A DNA stretch of 42,836 nt from Bacteroidota bacterium. Lineage in GTDB: Bacteria; Bacteroidota; Bacteroidia; Chitinophagales; Chitinophagaceae. Under the pieces are notes generated by a model. That model saw only the letters and a program-made list of their open reading frames with translations, had not been told where the DNA came from and ran no database searches. Where the stretch lies: contig JAGWRO010000058.1 in the NCBI GenBank assembly GCA_028876495.1, forward strand, positions 1 through 42,836. Direction: 5' to 3'. The stretch's first letter is position 1; each line of letters starts with the position of its first letter. Positions 16,478-24,876 of this stretch are shown here, piece after piece. Made by a program: the position numbers and the translations under genes.

Positions 16478-17505
16478 TTCAGGTTGTTCTTATAGTTTTC
16501 CAGGTTGGTTAAAAGCCGCTGCAATTGGTTACGGTTTCCATAATAAAACGACGGGTAATTGCTGAGCAGCGATTGAAAAACTTTCTCAGCCGAAATTCCG
16601 GGCCGGTAATTGCTTTTAAATTGGATAAGCTGATCAACCAATTGTGCCTCATTTTTATAAACAGTAAAACATTCAGGCAAAATGCCGTCTCCATGTACAG
16701 TCGGCTCTTTATCTAATCGCCACGACATCGGCCACCACGAAAAAGGAGTAAATACCTGGCAACCGCAACAAAGGCATTCTAATACCGGTAAGCCAAAAGC
16801 TTCTGAAGACTGCATGAAATAAATACTTCCCTGCCGGTAAATATTTCTTATTTCCTCAATGGTGTAAGATCCTTCCAGCGAGATGTATTTTATTCCTACC
16901 TTCTTTAATGCCTCTGTTTGGAGCTTTCTGTGTTCTTCATAACCGGGTTGTACAAAATCAAGAATCGCGATTATTTCTTCGTTTACTGCCGGCATTAAGT
17001 TCCAGCTTTTAGCATAAAGGCCAATTGGAAAATAAATATCAGAAGACGGTTGTTTTATTTCGGTTACATCAGAAACCGAAAGATGAAAGTCATATCTGTC
17101 CACCAAAGTATCTCCGTTGCTGCTTAATATATCGATCTGGGTAGGTGCATTACCGAGATAATATACTTCATAAAGAAGGACCGGTTTTCTTAGTAACTTC
17201 CTGAATTTTTCCACATTATACAATCTTTTCCAAAATCCATTTGGGCTGCATTCAGAAATAAACACTGCATCAAATCTTTTCAGTTTTTTTACCAATTCCC
17301 TGTCTTTCAAGAAATGATTGATCTTTTTCTTTAGCCAAAAATAAAAACTTAGTTTACTTTCTTTCTGCGCCACTAACCTGGTTAAAATATCAATTTTGTA
17401 AAATACTTCTACATACACTTTCTCATCTTCCAATTGGAGTTTTAAAGAATCAGCCAACACTCTCGGGCTCCTGTTGTCCGGTCTTGTTAAAATGGCAATT
17501 TTCAT
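16474..17505 (-). CDS. GT-B glycosyltransferase, GT4/GT1-like
   Basis: This 343-residue protein begins MKIAILTRPDNRSPRVLADSL. A basic region with predicted helices spans 45-75. The donor site near 230-250 reads QSSEAFGLPVLECLCCGCQVF, with the Glu and Gly pattern of GT4 enzymes and an unusual pair of Cys. PFSWWPMSW follows. Part of the linker between domains is shorter than usual. The ends overlap both neighbouring GT2 genes as ATGA. It is most likely a glycosyltransferase of the same pathway, with unknown specificity. Confidence 0.8.
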   Translation of the reverse strand: MKIAILTRPDNRSPRVLADSLKLQLEDEKVYVEVFYKIDILTRLVAQKESKLSFYFWLKKKINHFLKDRELVKKLKRFDAVFISECSPNGFWKRLYNVEKFRKLLRKPVLLYEVYYLGNAPTQIDILSSNGDTLVDRYDFHLSVSDVTEIKQPSSDIYFPIGLYAKSWNLMPAVNEEIIAILDFVQPGYEEHRKLQTEALKKVGIKYISLEGSYTIEEIRNIYRQGSIYFMQSSEAFGLPVLECLCCGCQVFTPFSWWPMSWRLDKEPTVHGDGILPECFTVYKNEAQLVDQLIQFKSNYRPGISAEKVFQSLLSNYPSFYYGNRNQLQRLLTNLENYKNNLN

Positions 17506-18563
17506 TCAGAAAGAATAACTGTTTTTTTATATCCTGCAAGACATTTAATCACAAAAAAGAAAGTAAGTTTTTTACCGAGGTATTTGTAAGGCCTGTATTT
17601 TTCATGTAAAAATGAATTCAATAACGTGAGATTATATTTCTTTTGATTATAGTATTTCTGAAAGAAGTATTTATAGAAATTATTCTTCACTTTTAATTCA
17701 AATAATTCATTGGTTGCTCTTGTAAGTATGTGGTGAGGATATACCACTTTCTTTTTATTCCCTTCAATTATTTTTATTTTATATTCATTTACTTCCTTAA
17801 GCCAATCGGCGTTGGGAATACCTTTTTCAGAAAAAAAAGTGTACAACCATTGTGAGTCATTTTTTGTTGGAGAATCAAATGTTCTTAGGAATAACTTAGT
17901 TTGAATATTGCATTTATGCCCGAATTGTTGTCTCCATTTTTGGTTTGAAACTTGCGTATTGTGGATTCTATATTTAAGCAAAACGTTTGGAAGGTTTTCA
18001 ATTTTAAAATGCACACAAGCATCTGCTAACAAATTATAATCCTCGGTATAATAGTAATTGTTATCGTAACGTAAATTAAATTTCTTCAACAAATCATTTC
18101 GCATCATAATAGTAGGATGTGCGGTAGGCGAGCCAAAAAAGATTGCGTGCATTACCTGGTCAGATGATACGGGCAGTTTTGCAATACCTTCCTTGTCCCC
18201 AATAAACTCCGTCCAACATCCGCATATGCCTACCTCAGTATTTTTTTCCAAATGATCAACTTGCTTTTTAAAACGATTTGGCAATGCAATATCATCTGCA
18301 TCCATCCTGGCAATATATTTTCCTTTTGCCACTTCCAGGCCCTTATTTAATAAATTAAGATAACCGGCATTTTTCTCTATTCTACTATAGACAATTCTTG
18401 TATCAATAAAAGAAGAAATTATAGACTGTGTATTATCGGTAGAACCATCGTCAAAGATCAGTAATTCAAAATCAGTAAAGGTTTGATTTAAAATACTATC
18501 TATTGCATCTTTAATATATAATTCTGCATTATATACAGGAAGGATAACCGAGATTTGAGGCAT
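17502..18563 (-). CDS. GT2-family glycosyltransferase
   Basis: This 353-residue protein has ISVILPVYNAELYI at 4-17, FDDGSTDNTQSI near 37-48 and DADD at 88-91. The stretch SPTAHPTIMMRNDLL and EDYNLLADA near 150-180 are typical of the Bacteroidota GT2 group that resembles beta-1,3-galactosyl or N-acetylglucosaminyl transferases. A long C-terminal extension (about 260-350) is rich in Lys, Tyr and Phe. The stop overlaps the start of the next gene as ATGA. The upstream gap to the fucosyltransferase is 60 nt. Confidence 0.92.
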   Translation of the reverse strand: MPQISVILPVYNAELYIKDAIDSILNQTFTDFELLIFDDGSTDNTQSIISSFIDTRIVYSRIEKNAGYLNLLNKGLEVAKGKYIARMDADDIALPNRFKKQVDHLEKNTEVGICGCWTEFIGDKEGIAKLPVSSDQVMHAIFFGSPTAHPTIMMRNDLLKKFNLRYDNNYYYTEDYNLLADACVHFKIENLPNVLLKYRIHNTQVSNQKWRQQFGHKCNIQTKLFLRTFDSPTKNDSQWLYTFFSEKGIPNADWLKEVNEYKIKIIEGNKKKVVYPHHILTRATNELFELKVKNNFYKYFFQKYYNQKKYNLTLLNSFLHEKYRPYKYLGKKLTFFFVIKCLAGYKKTVILSE

Positions 18564-18623
18564 AGAATTATTTAAAAACCCATTCGGATTTTTTATATGA
18601 ACGGGGTTAATCGGTAATAGTCA

Positions 18624-19520
18624 TCAAATACTAATCCAGTTGGAAGGAATTAATGAGCTGGCATTAAAATTTTTGTCTTCTATTTTAAACCATTGCCTCG
18701 GGGCAATTATCATTTTTTCGGGATTATTATTTAGCCATGCTGCCCACCAACTGAAACTACTATTGGCAATAATATTATGTTTACAAGAACTCATTAAGAA
18801 CATATCTTTCCAGCTATCTTTTGCATGATTGCCTGAAATCAGGGTGCTATTTGGAAAATACTTTAGCAAATTATTTTGTATCCATTCTGCATCATCAGAA
18901 AAAAAGTATAATGAAGCGTTTGGATATTTTTTTTTGATTCGTTCAATTGCATTTACATAATATGATTTTTCGCAAATACCATGTACTTTAAATATTTCAG
19001 GGATCAAATAATCTCCCCGCCGTACATGAATAGATACGCTTTCAGTTTTTTGTATTGCCTGAAGTAAATCGTTGTTGCTATCTCCCAAATCCTCAAGTGG
19101 AAACCTGAAAGACTGCCTGATAATTTTCTCAAATCTTATAAAATAATTTTCAGATTGAAAATATCCTTTGAGTAAAACAGGTGGTTTTAAATTAAAGTAA
19201 TGGTCTGAATAAACAAATTCATTTTCCTGGTAAACTTTATAATTTGGGAGGCCTAACTTTCTTTTTATTTTATTCAGTTGAGAGCCATGGAGGAATTTTA
19301 ATAAATCTTTATTTTTTACAATTTCAATCTCCAAATTTTGAAAAATATTCAATTCATAAGAACGGGTATGCAAATAATTATTTGAGAAAGTATCATTTTT
19401 AGATTCAAGTATATTTAAGTCAACTTTTAATGAGCAATTGAGTTGAAGAGATAAGGCCTTACCTGCTGCATATTGAAACATTTGATTTCCAAGGCCCCCT
19501 TGTAATTGTACTACTATCAT
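18624..19520 (-). CDS. Alpha-1,2-fucosyltransferase, GT11 family
   Basis: This enzyme transfers fucose from GDP-fucose in alpha-1,2 linkage. The chosen start (ATG at 19518-19520) gives 298 residues beginning MIVVQLQGGLGNQMFQYAAG, the standard GT11 N-terminus. The longer frame to 19553 would add 11 atypical residues and overlap the upstream gene further. HVRRGDY at 165-171 is the GDP-fucose-binding motif. YFFSDD at 205-210 and NSSFSWWAAWLN at 253-264 complete the GT11 set. The start forms an ATGA junction with the upstream methyltransferase. No GDP-fucose synthesis genes (gmd, fcl) are in the window. It predicts terminal or branching fucose in the glycan. Confidence 0.95.
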   Translation of the reverse strand: MIVVQLQGGLGNQMFQYAAGKALSLQLNCSLKVDLNILESKNDTFSNNYLHTRSYELNIFQNLEIEIVKNKDLLKFLHGSQLNKIKRKLGLPNYKVYQENEFVYSDHYFNLKPPVLLKGYFQSENYFIRFEKIIRQSFRFPLEDLGDSNNDLLQAIQKTESVSIHVRRGDYLIPEIFKVHGICEKSYYVNAIERIKKKYPNASLYFFSDDAEWIQNNLLKYFPNSTLISGNHAKDSWKDMFLMSSCKHNIIANSSFSWWAAWLNNNPEKMIIAPRQWFKIEDKNFNASSLIPSNWISI

Positions 19521-20267
19521 TTTTTCTGAGCAACAATATGATAACCGAAACACAAAAGCTCGGAGGAACCGTGGTCATTCTTTGACAGTTGATTTAAGCT
19601 TCGTAAGATGTTGTTTGTTAATACCTTTTCTTTTTTTGAAAAATCATGAGACGCATATTTTTGTCCAACAAAAGACAGTCTTCTTAATTCCTGAGCCAAA
19701 TATTCAAAATAGTTTCCGTTTGGTATTATTTCCTGTATAATAAAATTATTAGCTGCCAGTTCTTTTTCATAAAAAAATTTACTAAACCCGGAATAGTAAT
19801 GATATGGTGCAAAATGAGTAAGGGAGCAAAAGGGTGCCGACAGCAATAATGTCCCATTGTTTTTTAATAATCTTCCAAACTCTTTGATTGCTTCTCTTGG
19901 ATTTATAATATGTTCTAAAACTTCAGTACAAATTATTGCATCAAACGATTTATCCGGTTCCGGAATTAAAGCGATATCTGAAATAATATCTAGTTGTCCA
20001 TAATTCCAACTATTCATTTGTAACCCTAAATTCATTTTCTTAGGATCATACTTAGCAAAATCCTGAGAAACGTAATTTAAATGATTGCAAAACATTTTAA
20101 ATGGCTGTTCTCCTGCTCCTGCATCGAGAATTCTTGCACCCGCAGGAATTTCTTTTAATGATTTCTCAATCCAATTTACCCGGGTTTTTTCGTTTAAAGT
20201 CCCTGCAGGAATTTGAACAGGTGTTCTATAACGAATTATTTTTTTTAATTAGAGTTTTTAAATCCAT
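19517..20267 (-). CDS. Class I SAM methyltransferase, apparently frameshifted near its N-terminus
   Basis: The uninterrupted frame starts at an ATG at 20093-20095 (192 residues) but lacks the SAM motif I. The same frame continues upstream without an ATG and encodes PAGARILDAGAGEQPFKMF, which is motif I, until a stop at 20249-20251. An ATG at 20265-20267 opens a different frame reading MDLKTLIKK. The two frames join if one base is removed from an 8-A run (plus-strand T's at 20239-20246). The result is a 249-residue protein with motif I at 46-53. Downstream parts (TEVLEHI, LLKNNGTLLLSAPF, YHYYSGFS) match Methyltransf_11-type enzymes. The shift could be real inactivation, slippage rescue or an assembly error. 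Confidence 0.82.
20239..20246 (-). other. Poly-A (8) tract at the site of the methyltransferase frameshift
   Basis: On the coding strand this reads ATT, eight A's, then TAATTCG. Seven A's would restore one continuous frame from the ATG at 20267 into the motif I region. Runs of eight or more A's are known to promote polymerase slippage in AT-rich bacteria, so a mixed pool of mRNAs could still make full-length protein. A sequencing indel is an equally simple cause. Confidence 0.7.
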
Positions 20268-20347
20268 TTTCTCAGTTCTAAAATATTTTCTTTACCAATT
20301 CTAAATCTATCTATGCTAATCATCCTAAAAAAACACTGCCACTTGCT

Positions 20348-21085
20348 TTACTTTTTCACATACCAAAAGCAGCCACATCCATAAAAAAGATCCTTAACTA
20401 AATCTGCCTTCGCATTTTGTATATAAGTTCCTCTGTCATCAATCAGCGAAAAATTTTTTAATTCAAACTCTCCAAACAAGCTATTGATTAATTCAAAGCT
20501 ATAGATCCTGTGGGCATTATATTGAATTTTGGGTTGCCCTACAGGTGTCACCAATAATAAGCTTCCACCTCTTTTAACTACACGCTGTAATTCTTTAATT
20601 GCCTTTAAATCCCCATCAGGATCTACTGCATCCCCATATCTTCCAAGTCCAATATGTTCTATTGTGTGCATACATGAAATAGATTCTACAGATTCAGATT
20701 CAAAAAATAAATTAGTTAAATCCGCTTTTCCAGTTGTTAAAGATGATAAGGTTAAATTAGCTGGTCTGTAATCATAAAATTCTGTTGGTATAAAAGCAGA
20801 TAACATTGTACAAAAGTGGAGACTTGATGAAATATCAATATGATTAACAGGATTAATTTCTTTAATTATCCTAGCCGCCCACGCAGGATGGTAAACGTAA
20901 TGAGAATCAAAAGGGGTAATTTCCAAATTATCATAAAGGCAAGGAAAAATATCTTCCCAATCATTTTTTAATCTTTTTTCGGAATCCATAGAATTAAAAT
21001 AATCGAACTCTGAACGAAACCGTCTAAGAACTAACTTTCTGTTTTTTTCATATCTAATTTTCTTTATTATTTTTTGTAGCAGCAT
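20348..21085 (-). CDS. DUF268 family protein, methyltransferase-like
   Basis: This 245-residue protein contains the DUF268 hallmark CMHTIEHIGLGRYGD at about 138-152, followed by DPDGDLKAIKELQRV and GGSLLLVTPVG. The arrangement HTIEHI plus GGSLLLV mimics motifs IV-V of class I SAM methyltransferases, but the usual Gly-rich motif I is replaced by HIDISSSLHFC. Its activity is not established. It is found in surface-polysaccharide loci, and here it sits next to a canonical methyltransferase. The C-terminus is short and Cys-containing (FYGCGCFWYVKK). It may be a methyltransferase variant or a non-catalytic partner. Confidence 0.82.
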   Translation of the reverse strand: MLLQKIIKKIRYEKNRKLVLRRFRSEFDYFNSMDSEKRLKNDWEDIFPCLYDNLEITPFDSHYVYHPAWAARIIKEINPVNHIDISSSLHFCTMLSAFIPTEFYDYRPANLTLSSLTTGKADLTNLFFESESVESISCMHTIEHIGLGRYGDAVDPDGDLKAIKELQRVVKRGGSLLLVTPVGQPKIQYNAHRIYSFELINSLFGEFELKNFSLIDDRGTYIQNAKADLVKDLFYGCGCFWYVKK

Positions 21086-21145
21086 ACTTATCTCTTTTTA
21101 TTGAAGGAACTTTAAGATAAACATTAGTGAGTGATTTAATAATTA

Positions 21146-21994
21146 CTATTTTAAAAAGTTTCTTAACCTGTTTTTAAAATTTTGTATTCGATATCCCCAT
21201 TTATAAGAGCGTGTTTCTTGATAATTATTTATCACTCTATTTAGCTTTTCATTTTCCTGGATAAGGTGAACAGGTGAATCAAATTGCTGTTTATAAACAT
21301 CAATATGATTCAAATACATTTTCAATTGATGTCTGAACAGGCGTTCCTTATCCCTGATAAGGTCACGGAAAACACATTCGTTTTTTTGCCGGTAGTGATA
21401 GCCTGCAAATGGAAGAACTTTAACGGTACCGCCCGTTTTTAATATAGAAATCCATAGGTCCCAGTCTTCCAAACCAAAAATTTCTTCATCGTAACCATTG
21501 GTTTTGTCAAAATCTTCCCGCCTGTATAAACTGGTATTGAACAGGTAATTTACAATCAGTAACTCCCGCAGGTTAAACGCTGGTATAGGAATTACTTTAT
21601 TTACATCTCCAAACATTTGTGCAGGAGACGCCACTATTTTCACATCAGGATCGCTTTCAATAATTTCTAAAGCTTTTTCAATAAAACCCTCAGCTATCAT
21701 ATCATCAGGATCAAGTGGAAGTATGTATTTTCCCGCTGATAATTTAATACCAAAATTACGGGCCGATGCAGGGCCGCCATTCTCCTTATGCAGGTATTTG
21801 AATCGTTTGTCCTTATTACAATATTGTAAAGCTATTTCTTCTGTATTATCCGGAGAGCCATCATTGATAATGATACATTCCCAATGAGAATAAGATTGAG
21901 CCAATACACTATCCAATGCTTCTCCAAGGAAGTGGGCATAATTATAACAGGGTAAGATAACAGAAACGACAGCCTTTTCAGCAGGTTGTAACAT
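21146..21994 (-). CDS. GT2-family glycosyltransferase
   Basis: This 282-residue protein carries SVILPCYNYAHFL at 11-23, INDGSPDNTEEIA at 43-55, the GGPASARNFGI acceptor strand at 73-83 and DPDD at 95-98. GLEDWDLWI near 170-180 supplies the catalytic base region (ED). The wording GGPASARN...GKYILPLDPDD is common in enzymes adding GlcNAc, galactose or rhamnose in O-antigens. The gaps to its neighbours are 60 and 73 nt. The C-terminal helix is basic. Confidence 0.92.
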   Translation of the reverse strand: MLQPAEKAVVSVILPCYNYAHFLGEALDSVLAQSYSHWECIIINDGSPDNTEEIALQYCNKDKRFKYLHKENGGPASARNFGIKLSAGKYILPLDPDDMIAEGFIEKALEIIESDPDVKIVASPAQMFGDVNKVIPIPAFNLRELLIVNYLFNTSLYRREDFDKTNGYDEEIFGLEDWDLWISILKTGGTVKVLPFAGYHYRQKNECVFRDLIRDKERLFRHQLKMYLNHIDVYKQQFDSPVHLIQENEKLNRVINNYQETRSYKWGYRIQNFKNRLRNFLK

Positions 21995-22067
21995 AAAAAT
22001 TTTCTTTGTTAACTTTCAGCAATTACATTGGTTTAACGAGTCTCTGCCAAAGTAGTCTTTAGCGGCT

Positions 22068-23123
22068 TTAGTTTTTCTGAATCAAATAATTCTTGTAATT
22101 TTTGATAAAAGAATTGTCTTTAAAAAACCGGGCCTGTATCCTCACTTTAAAAAACAGGATCAATTCTCCCAGGTTTTTTCCAAAAACAGTTTTACAGCAC
22201 GGATTGAAACATGAACCCATGGTGAGAAAATACTTATTTGAAAAACTTTGGCTAATAAAAATCATAAAGGCTTTCCGCCATTTTGAACGCCCTATTTTCT
22301 CAGCGGCCCAATTTGCTTCAAAAAACTTTTGTAGATATTTATTTTTGTGTGCCTCCACAGACCATTGAGACATGTACTTCCACATCAAAAGCCTGCTTTG
22401 CGGATTTTCAGAACTTTTAGTAGTCCTGTTATTATCATGAACTCCTCTCATTGCTACGGGCCTGTCCAAAATCCCTGGTTCAATAACACAATTTAAAGCA
22501 AGCTGTAAAATTAACACAGTGTCCTCACCTAATTCCAAGTTATTGAAGCGATCTGTTTTTCCGAAAAAAATGTTTCTTTTTACGGTGAGGGTATCTACTG
22601 AAAAGTAGCCGTTCACTTTTGGGTGAAGCCAAAGCATCGATAAAAACAACTCTTCAGGCGCTACTTTACCTGGCATAGTGGTAAGGTTACCGGTTTGCAG
22701 TTCGGGAAATTTATCTTTTTCTTTCTCTGAATAAAAGTGAAACCCTAAAGCGCCATAAACGCCATCAGTTTCTGGTTTGTTTATAAAAATCTCTCTTTCA
22801 GCTTCAAAGCGATTAGATAAAAAATAATCATCGGCATCTAAGAATGCTATATAATCAGAGGTGGCATTTTCAATACCTACATTCCTGGAAAGGCCTGCTC
22901 CTTTATTTACATTATTTGGATGGGTAAATAATTTCACCTTTTCATATTTACCGGCTAATTGCCTGCATTCATCTAATGAATTATCCGTACTGCCATCTTC
23001 AATTAAAAGAACCTCTGCCACCTCAGGTAATATCAAAGCTGATTCAACGGCTTTTGATACATAAAGGCCGGCGTTGTAAACTGGAATGATAACTGAAATA
23101 TTGTTTTCTAAAGCCGTATTCAT
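22068..23123 (-). CDS. GT2-family glycosyltransferase, paralogue of 24877-25923
   Basis: This 351-residue protein has ISVIIPVYNAGLYV at 9-22, IEDGSTDNSLDEC at 41-53, the GAGLSRNVGIENA strand and DADD at 96-99. GVYGALGFHFYS follows, then an extended C-terminal region (180-350) without recognisable motifs apart from ELGEDT, the likely catalytic base. The product at 24877-25923 matches it almost segment by segment (GAGLSRN, FLDADDYFL, GVYGAxGFH, LTVKR). The locus therefore contains a duplication separated by two genes. The substrate is unknown. Confidence 0.9.
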   Translation of the reverse strand: MNTALENNISVIIPVYNAGLYVSKAVESALILPEVAEVLLIEDGSTDNSLDECRQLAGKYEKVKLFTHPNNVNKGAGLSRNVGIENATSDYIAFLDADDYFLSNRFEAEREIFINKPETDGVYGALGFHFYSEKEKDKFPELQTGNLTTMPGKVAPEELFLSMLWLHPKVNGYFSVDTLTVKRNIFFGKTDRFNNLELGEDTVLILQLALNCVIEPGILDRPVAMRGVHDNNRTTKSSENPQSRLLMWKYMSQWSVEAHKNKYLQKFFEANWAAEKIGRSKWRKAFMIFISQSFSNKYFLTMGSCFNPCCKTVFGKNLGELILFFKVRIQARFFKDNSFIKNYKNYLIQKN

Positions 23124-23173
23124 GAATATTAAAAAAATCTCGTGCCATATGTATTCAACAGCAATAAAAAAAA

Positions 23174-24007
23174 TTATACAATAATCTTAAATGGAATGTT
23201 GTTAATTCTTGCTGCTGTTTCGCTAAATGAACTATAATAGGACCCTATTATTCTATTCGTTTTACTTAATGCATACAAATCAATTACTGCATTCTCTATC
23301 CCTTTTCTGGTTCCTCTGCTAAAATCTTTATTTTCCTGTGTAATTATATATTTTTCAAATCTTTTTCTAAGTAGATTTTCAACTTCCAAATCATCAGTAG
23401 CCAAATAAAATAAATAATTACTTTCTTTTTCCAAAATGTCAGCAAGCGTATTTATAAATAATTTGGTGGTACTTTTTTTAATAGATTCGATATTATCGGT
23501 TCTGCGAATGTGTACGCCAATTGTTGTTTTGGTAAATTTTTTTACCTGGCTGTCAATTAATGATTGTAATTGAGCAACAGGTTTAAATGCCTGATAATTA
23601 TTAAACTTTTGTGAATCATAAAATTCAGAATAACTATTTATTACAAAATTATTTTTAGCCGTATCCCAATATTCTTCCTGAAATCTGAATGGCAAAATAA
23701 TATCGTTATCATAGTGTTTATAATTTAGCAAACAATAATGAAATATATTTTTCTTAATCCTGGATTTTAAGGGTAATGTACGGTTATTATGATAGTACAA
23801 AAAATAAGTAAGAGCCGGATGTGATCTTATTATTTTAATATTTTTAATTGGTTGAAAAATATCATTAAAATCAGAATTCAACAGTTCATTTTTTTCCCAT
23901 ATCATTTGGATTTCTCCTGCATTCGGATTTCTGTTTTGTAAAGAGATACATGAATTGATCACCCTCATCCGATTACATAAACCAGCTAATGGCTTTACTA
24001 TTATCAT
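23174..24007 (-). CDS. Fucosyltransferase-like glycosyltransferase with HxRRxD motif
   Basis: This 277-residue protein begins MIIVKPLAGLCNRMRVINSC, the phosphate-binding-like GLGNR/GLCNR strand of GDP-fucose-using GT-B enzymes. GVHIRRTDN at about 164-172 is the HxRRxD motif shared by GT11, GT23 and O-fucosyltransferases. LATDDLEVENLL and IGSYYSSFSETAA follow near 205-265. It probably uses GDP-fucose or a related GDP-sugar, but no single CAZy family can be assigned by eye. Its start overlaps the upstream FkbM gene as ATGA, suggesting that the two act together, for example on a methylated fucose residue (inference). Confidence 0.75.
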   Translation of the reverse strand: MIIVKPLAGLCNRMRVINSCISLQNRNPNAGEIQMIWEKNELLNSDFNDIFQPIKNIKIIRSHPALTYFLYYHNNRTLPLKSRIKKNIFHYCLLNYKHYDNDIILPFRFQEEYWDTAKNNFVINSYSEFYDSQKFNNYQAFKPVAQLQSLIDSQVKKFTKTTIGVHIRRTDNIESIKKSTTKLFINTLADILEKESNYLFYLATDDLEVENLLRKRFEKYIITQENKDFSRGTRKGIENAVIDLYALSKTNRIIGSYYSSFSETAARINNIPFKIIV

Positions 24008-24876
24008 CTATTTTTTAAAACATCATTAATTGAATCCATAACATACCAATCATCAAATAAACTTATTGAAGTAAATACCCGTGTATAGCCTTTTTCAGTT
24101 AATAACTTAAATATGCTTTCCCGGTTTGGAGTGTAATTGTGTTCAACAGTAATTATTTTTATATTATACCTGGCAAAATCAAAAGCATCGAGTATGTCAA
24201 ACTCCGAACCTTCCGTATCAATTGATAAATAATCTATGTCAAATGGTGCATTATACTCCTTAAGCAAATCATTCAATGTTATACTATTGACATTATAAGT
24301 TTGCTTACTTTTTCGGTAGCCATAGTTAGAATCAGAATTAGTAAATATATCGACCGTCGAATACTCAGCGATACTGGTTTCATCAAAGTTTAGAACTTCA
24401 CCGGATTTTGACCAAACACACCTGTTGTCAATAAAACAATTTCTATTTTCTTTTAATTTTTCGTTCCAGATTATGGCAGGTTCAGCAAGGATTCCGTTCC
24501 ATTGATATTCATTTTCGAGTAAGAATGAATTACTATAAGCAATGCCATCAGCTGCACCAAATTCAATAAAAAATCCATTCTTTTTATTATTTAAACAGTA
24601 AAGAACAAAAAGGTCCTGGAATAATTGAGACTTAGATACTATTAATTTATCAATTGCATAATTAAAGAAATCATATGAATCAAAATTGTTTGATTTTTTA
24701 TAACTGCTATTTCTAACTATAAATGTAAGCCTGTCAAGCGCATATTTTAATTCAGTATTTTTATTTTGAGTTAATGTTAGTTCTTTTTGGTACTTAGTAA
24801 ATGTATTCAGGTTAAATATTTCAAGTCCAACCAGGTTAAATACTTTTTTAATAAATTTCTTCAAAGATGTTTGCAT
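24004..24876 (-). CDS. FkbM-family SAM-dependent methyltransferase
   Basis: This 290-residue protein has an N-terminal 80-residue extension, then SQLFQDLFVLY and SAM motif I GFFIEFGAADGIAYSNS at about 101-117. ILAEP serves as motif II, and the FkbM signature DYLSIDTEGSEFDIL lies near 215-230. The form SQxxQDLFV...FFIEFGAADG is a distinct FkbM subgroup common in surface-glycan loci. Its stop overlaps the start of the fucosyltransferase-like gene (ATGA), and its start follows the upstream GT2 stop directly. It is one of five FkbM proteins here. Confidence 0.9.
   Translation of the reverse strand: MQTSLKKFIKKVFNLVGLEIFNLNTFTKYQKELTLTQNKNTELKYALDRLTFIVRNSSYKKSNNFDSYDFFNYAIDKLIVSKSQLFQDLFVLYCLNNKKNGFFIEFGAADGIAYSNSFLLENEYQWNGILAEPAIIWNEKLKENRNCFIDNRCVWSKSGEVLNFDETSIAEYSTVDIFTNSDSNYGYRKSKQTYNVNSITLNDLLKEYNAPFDIDYLSIDTEGSEFDILDAFDFARYNIKIITVEHNYTPNRESIFKLLTEKGYTRVFTSISLFDDWYVMDSINDVLKNR

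Noticed and set aside
19521-19553. Upstream start for the GT11 fucosyltransferase
   Set aside because: The extra 11 residues do not fit the family. The Met at 19518-19520 forms an ATGA junction and gives the canonical N-terminus.
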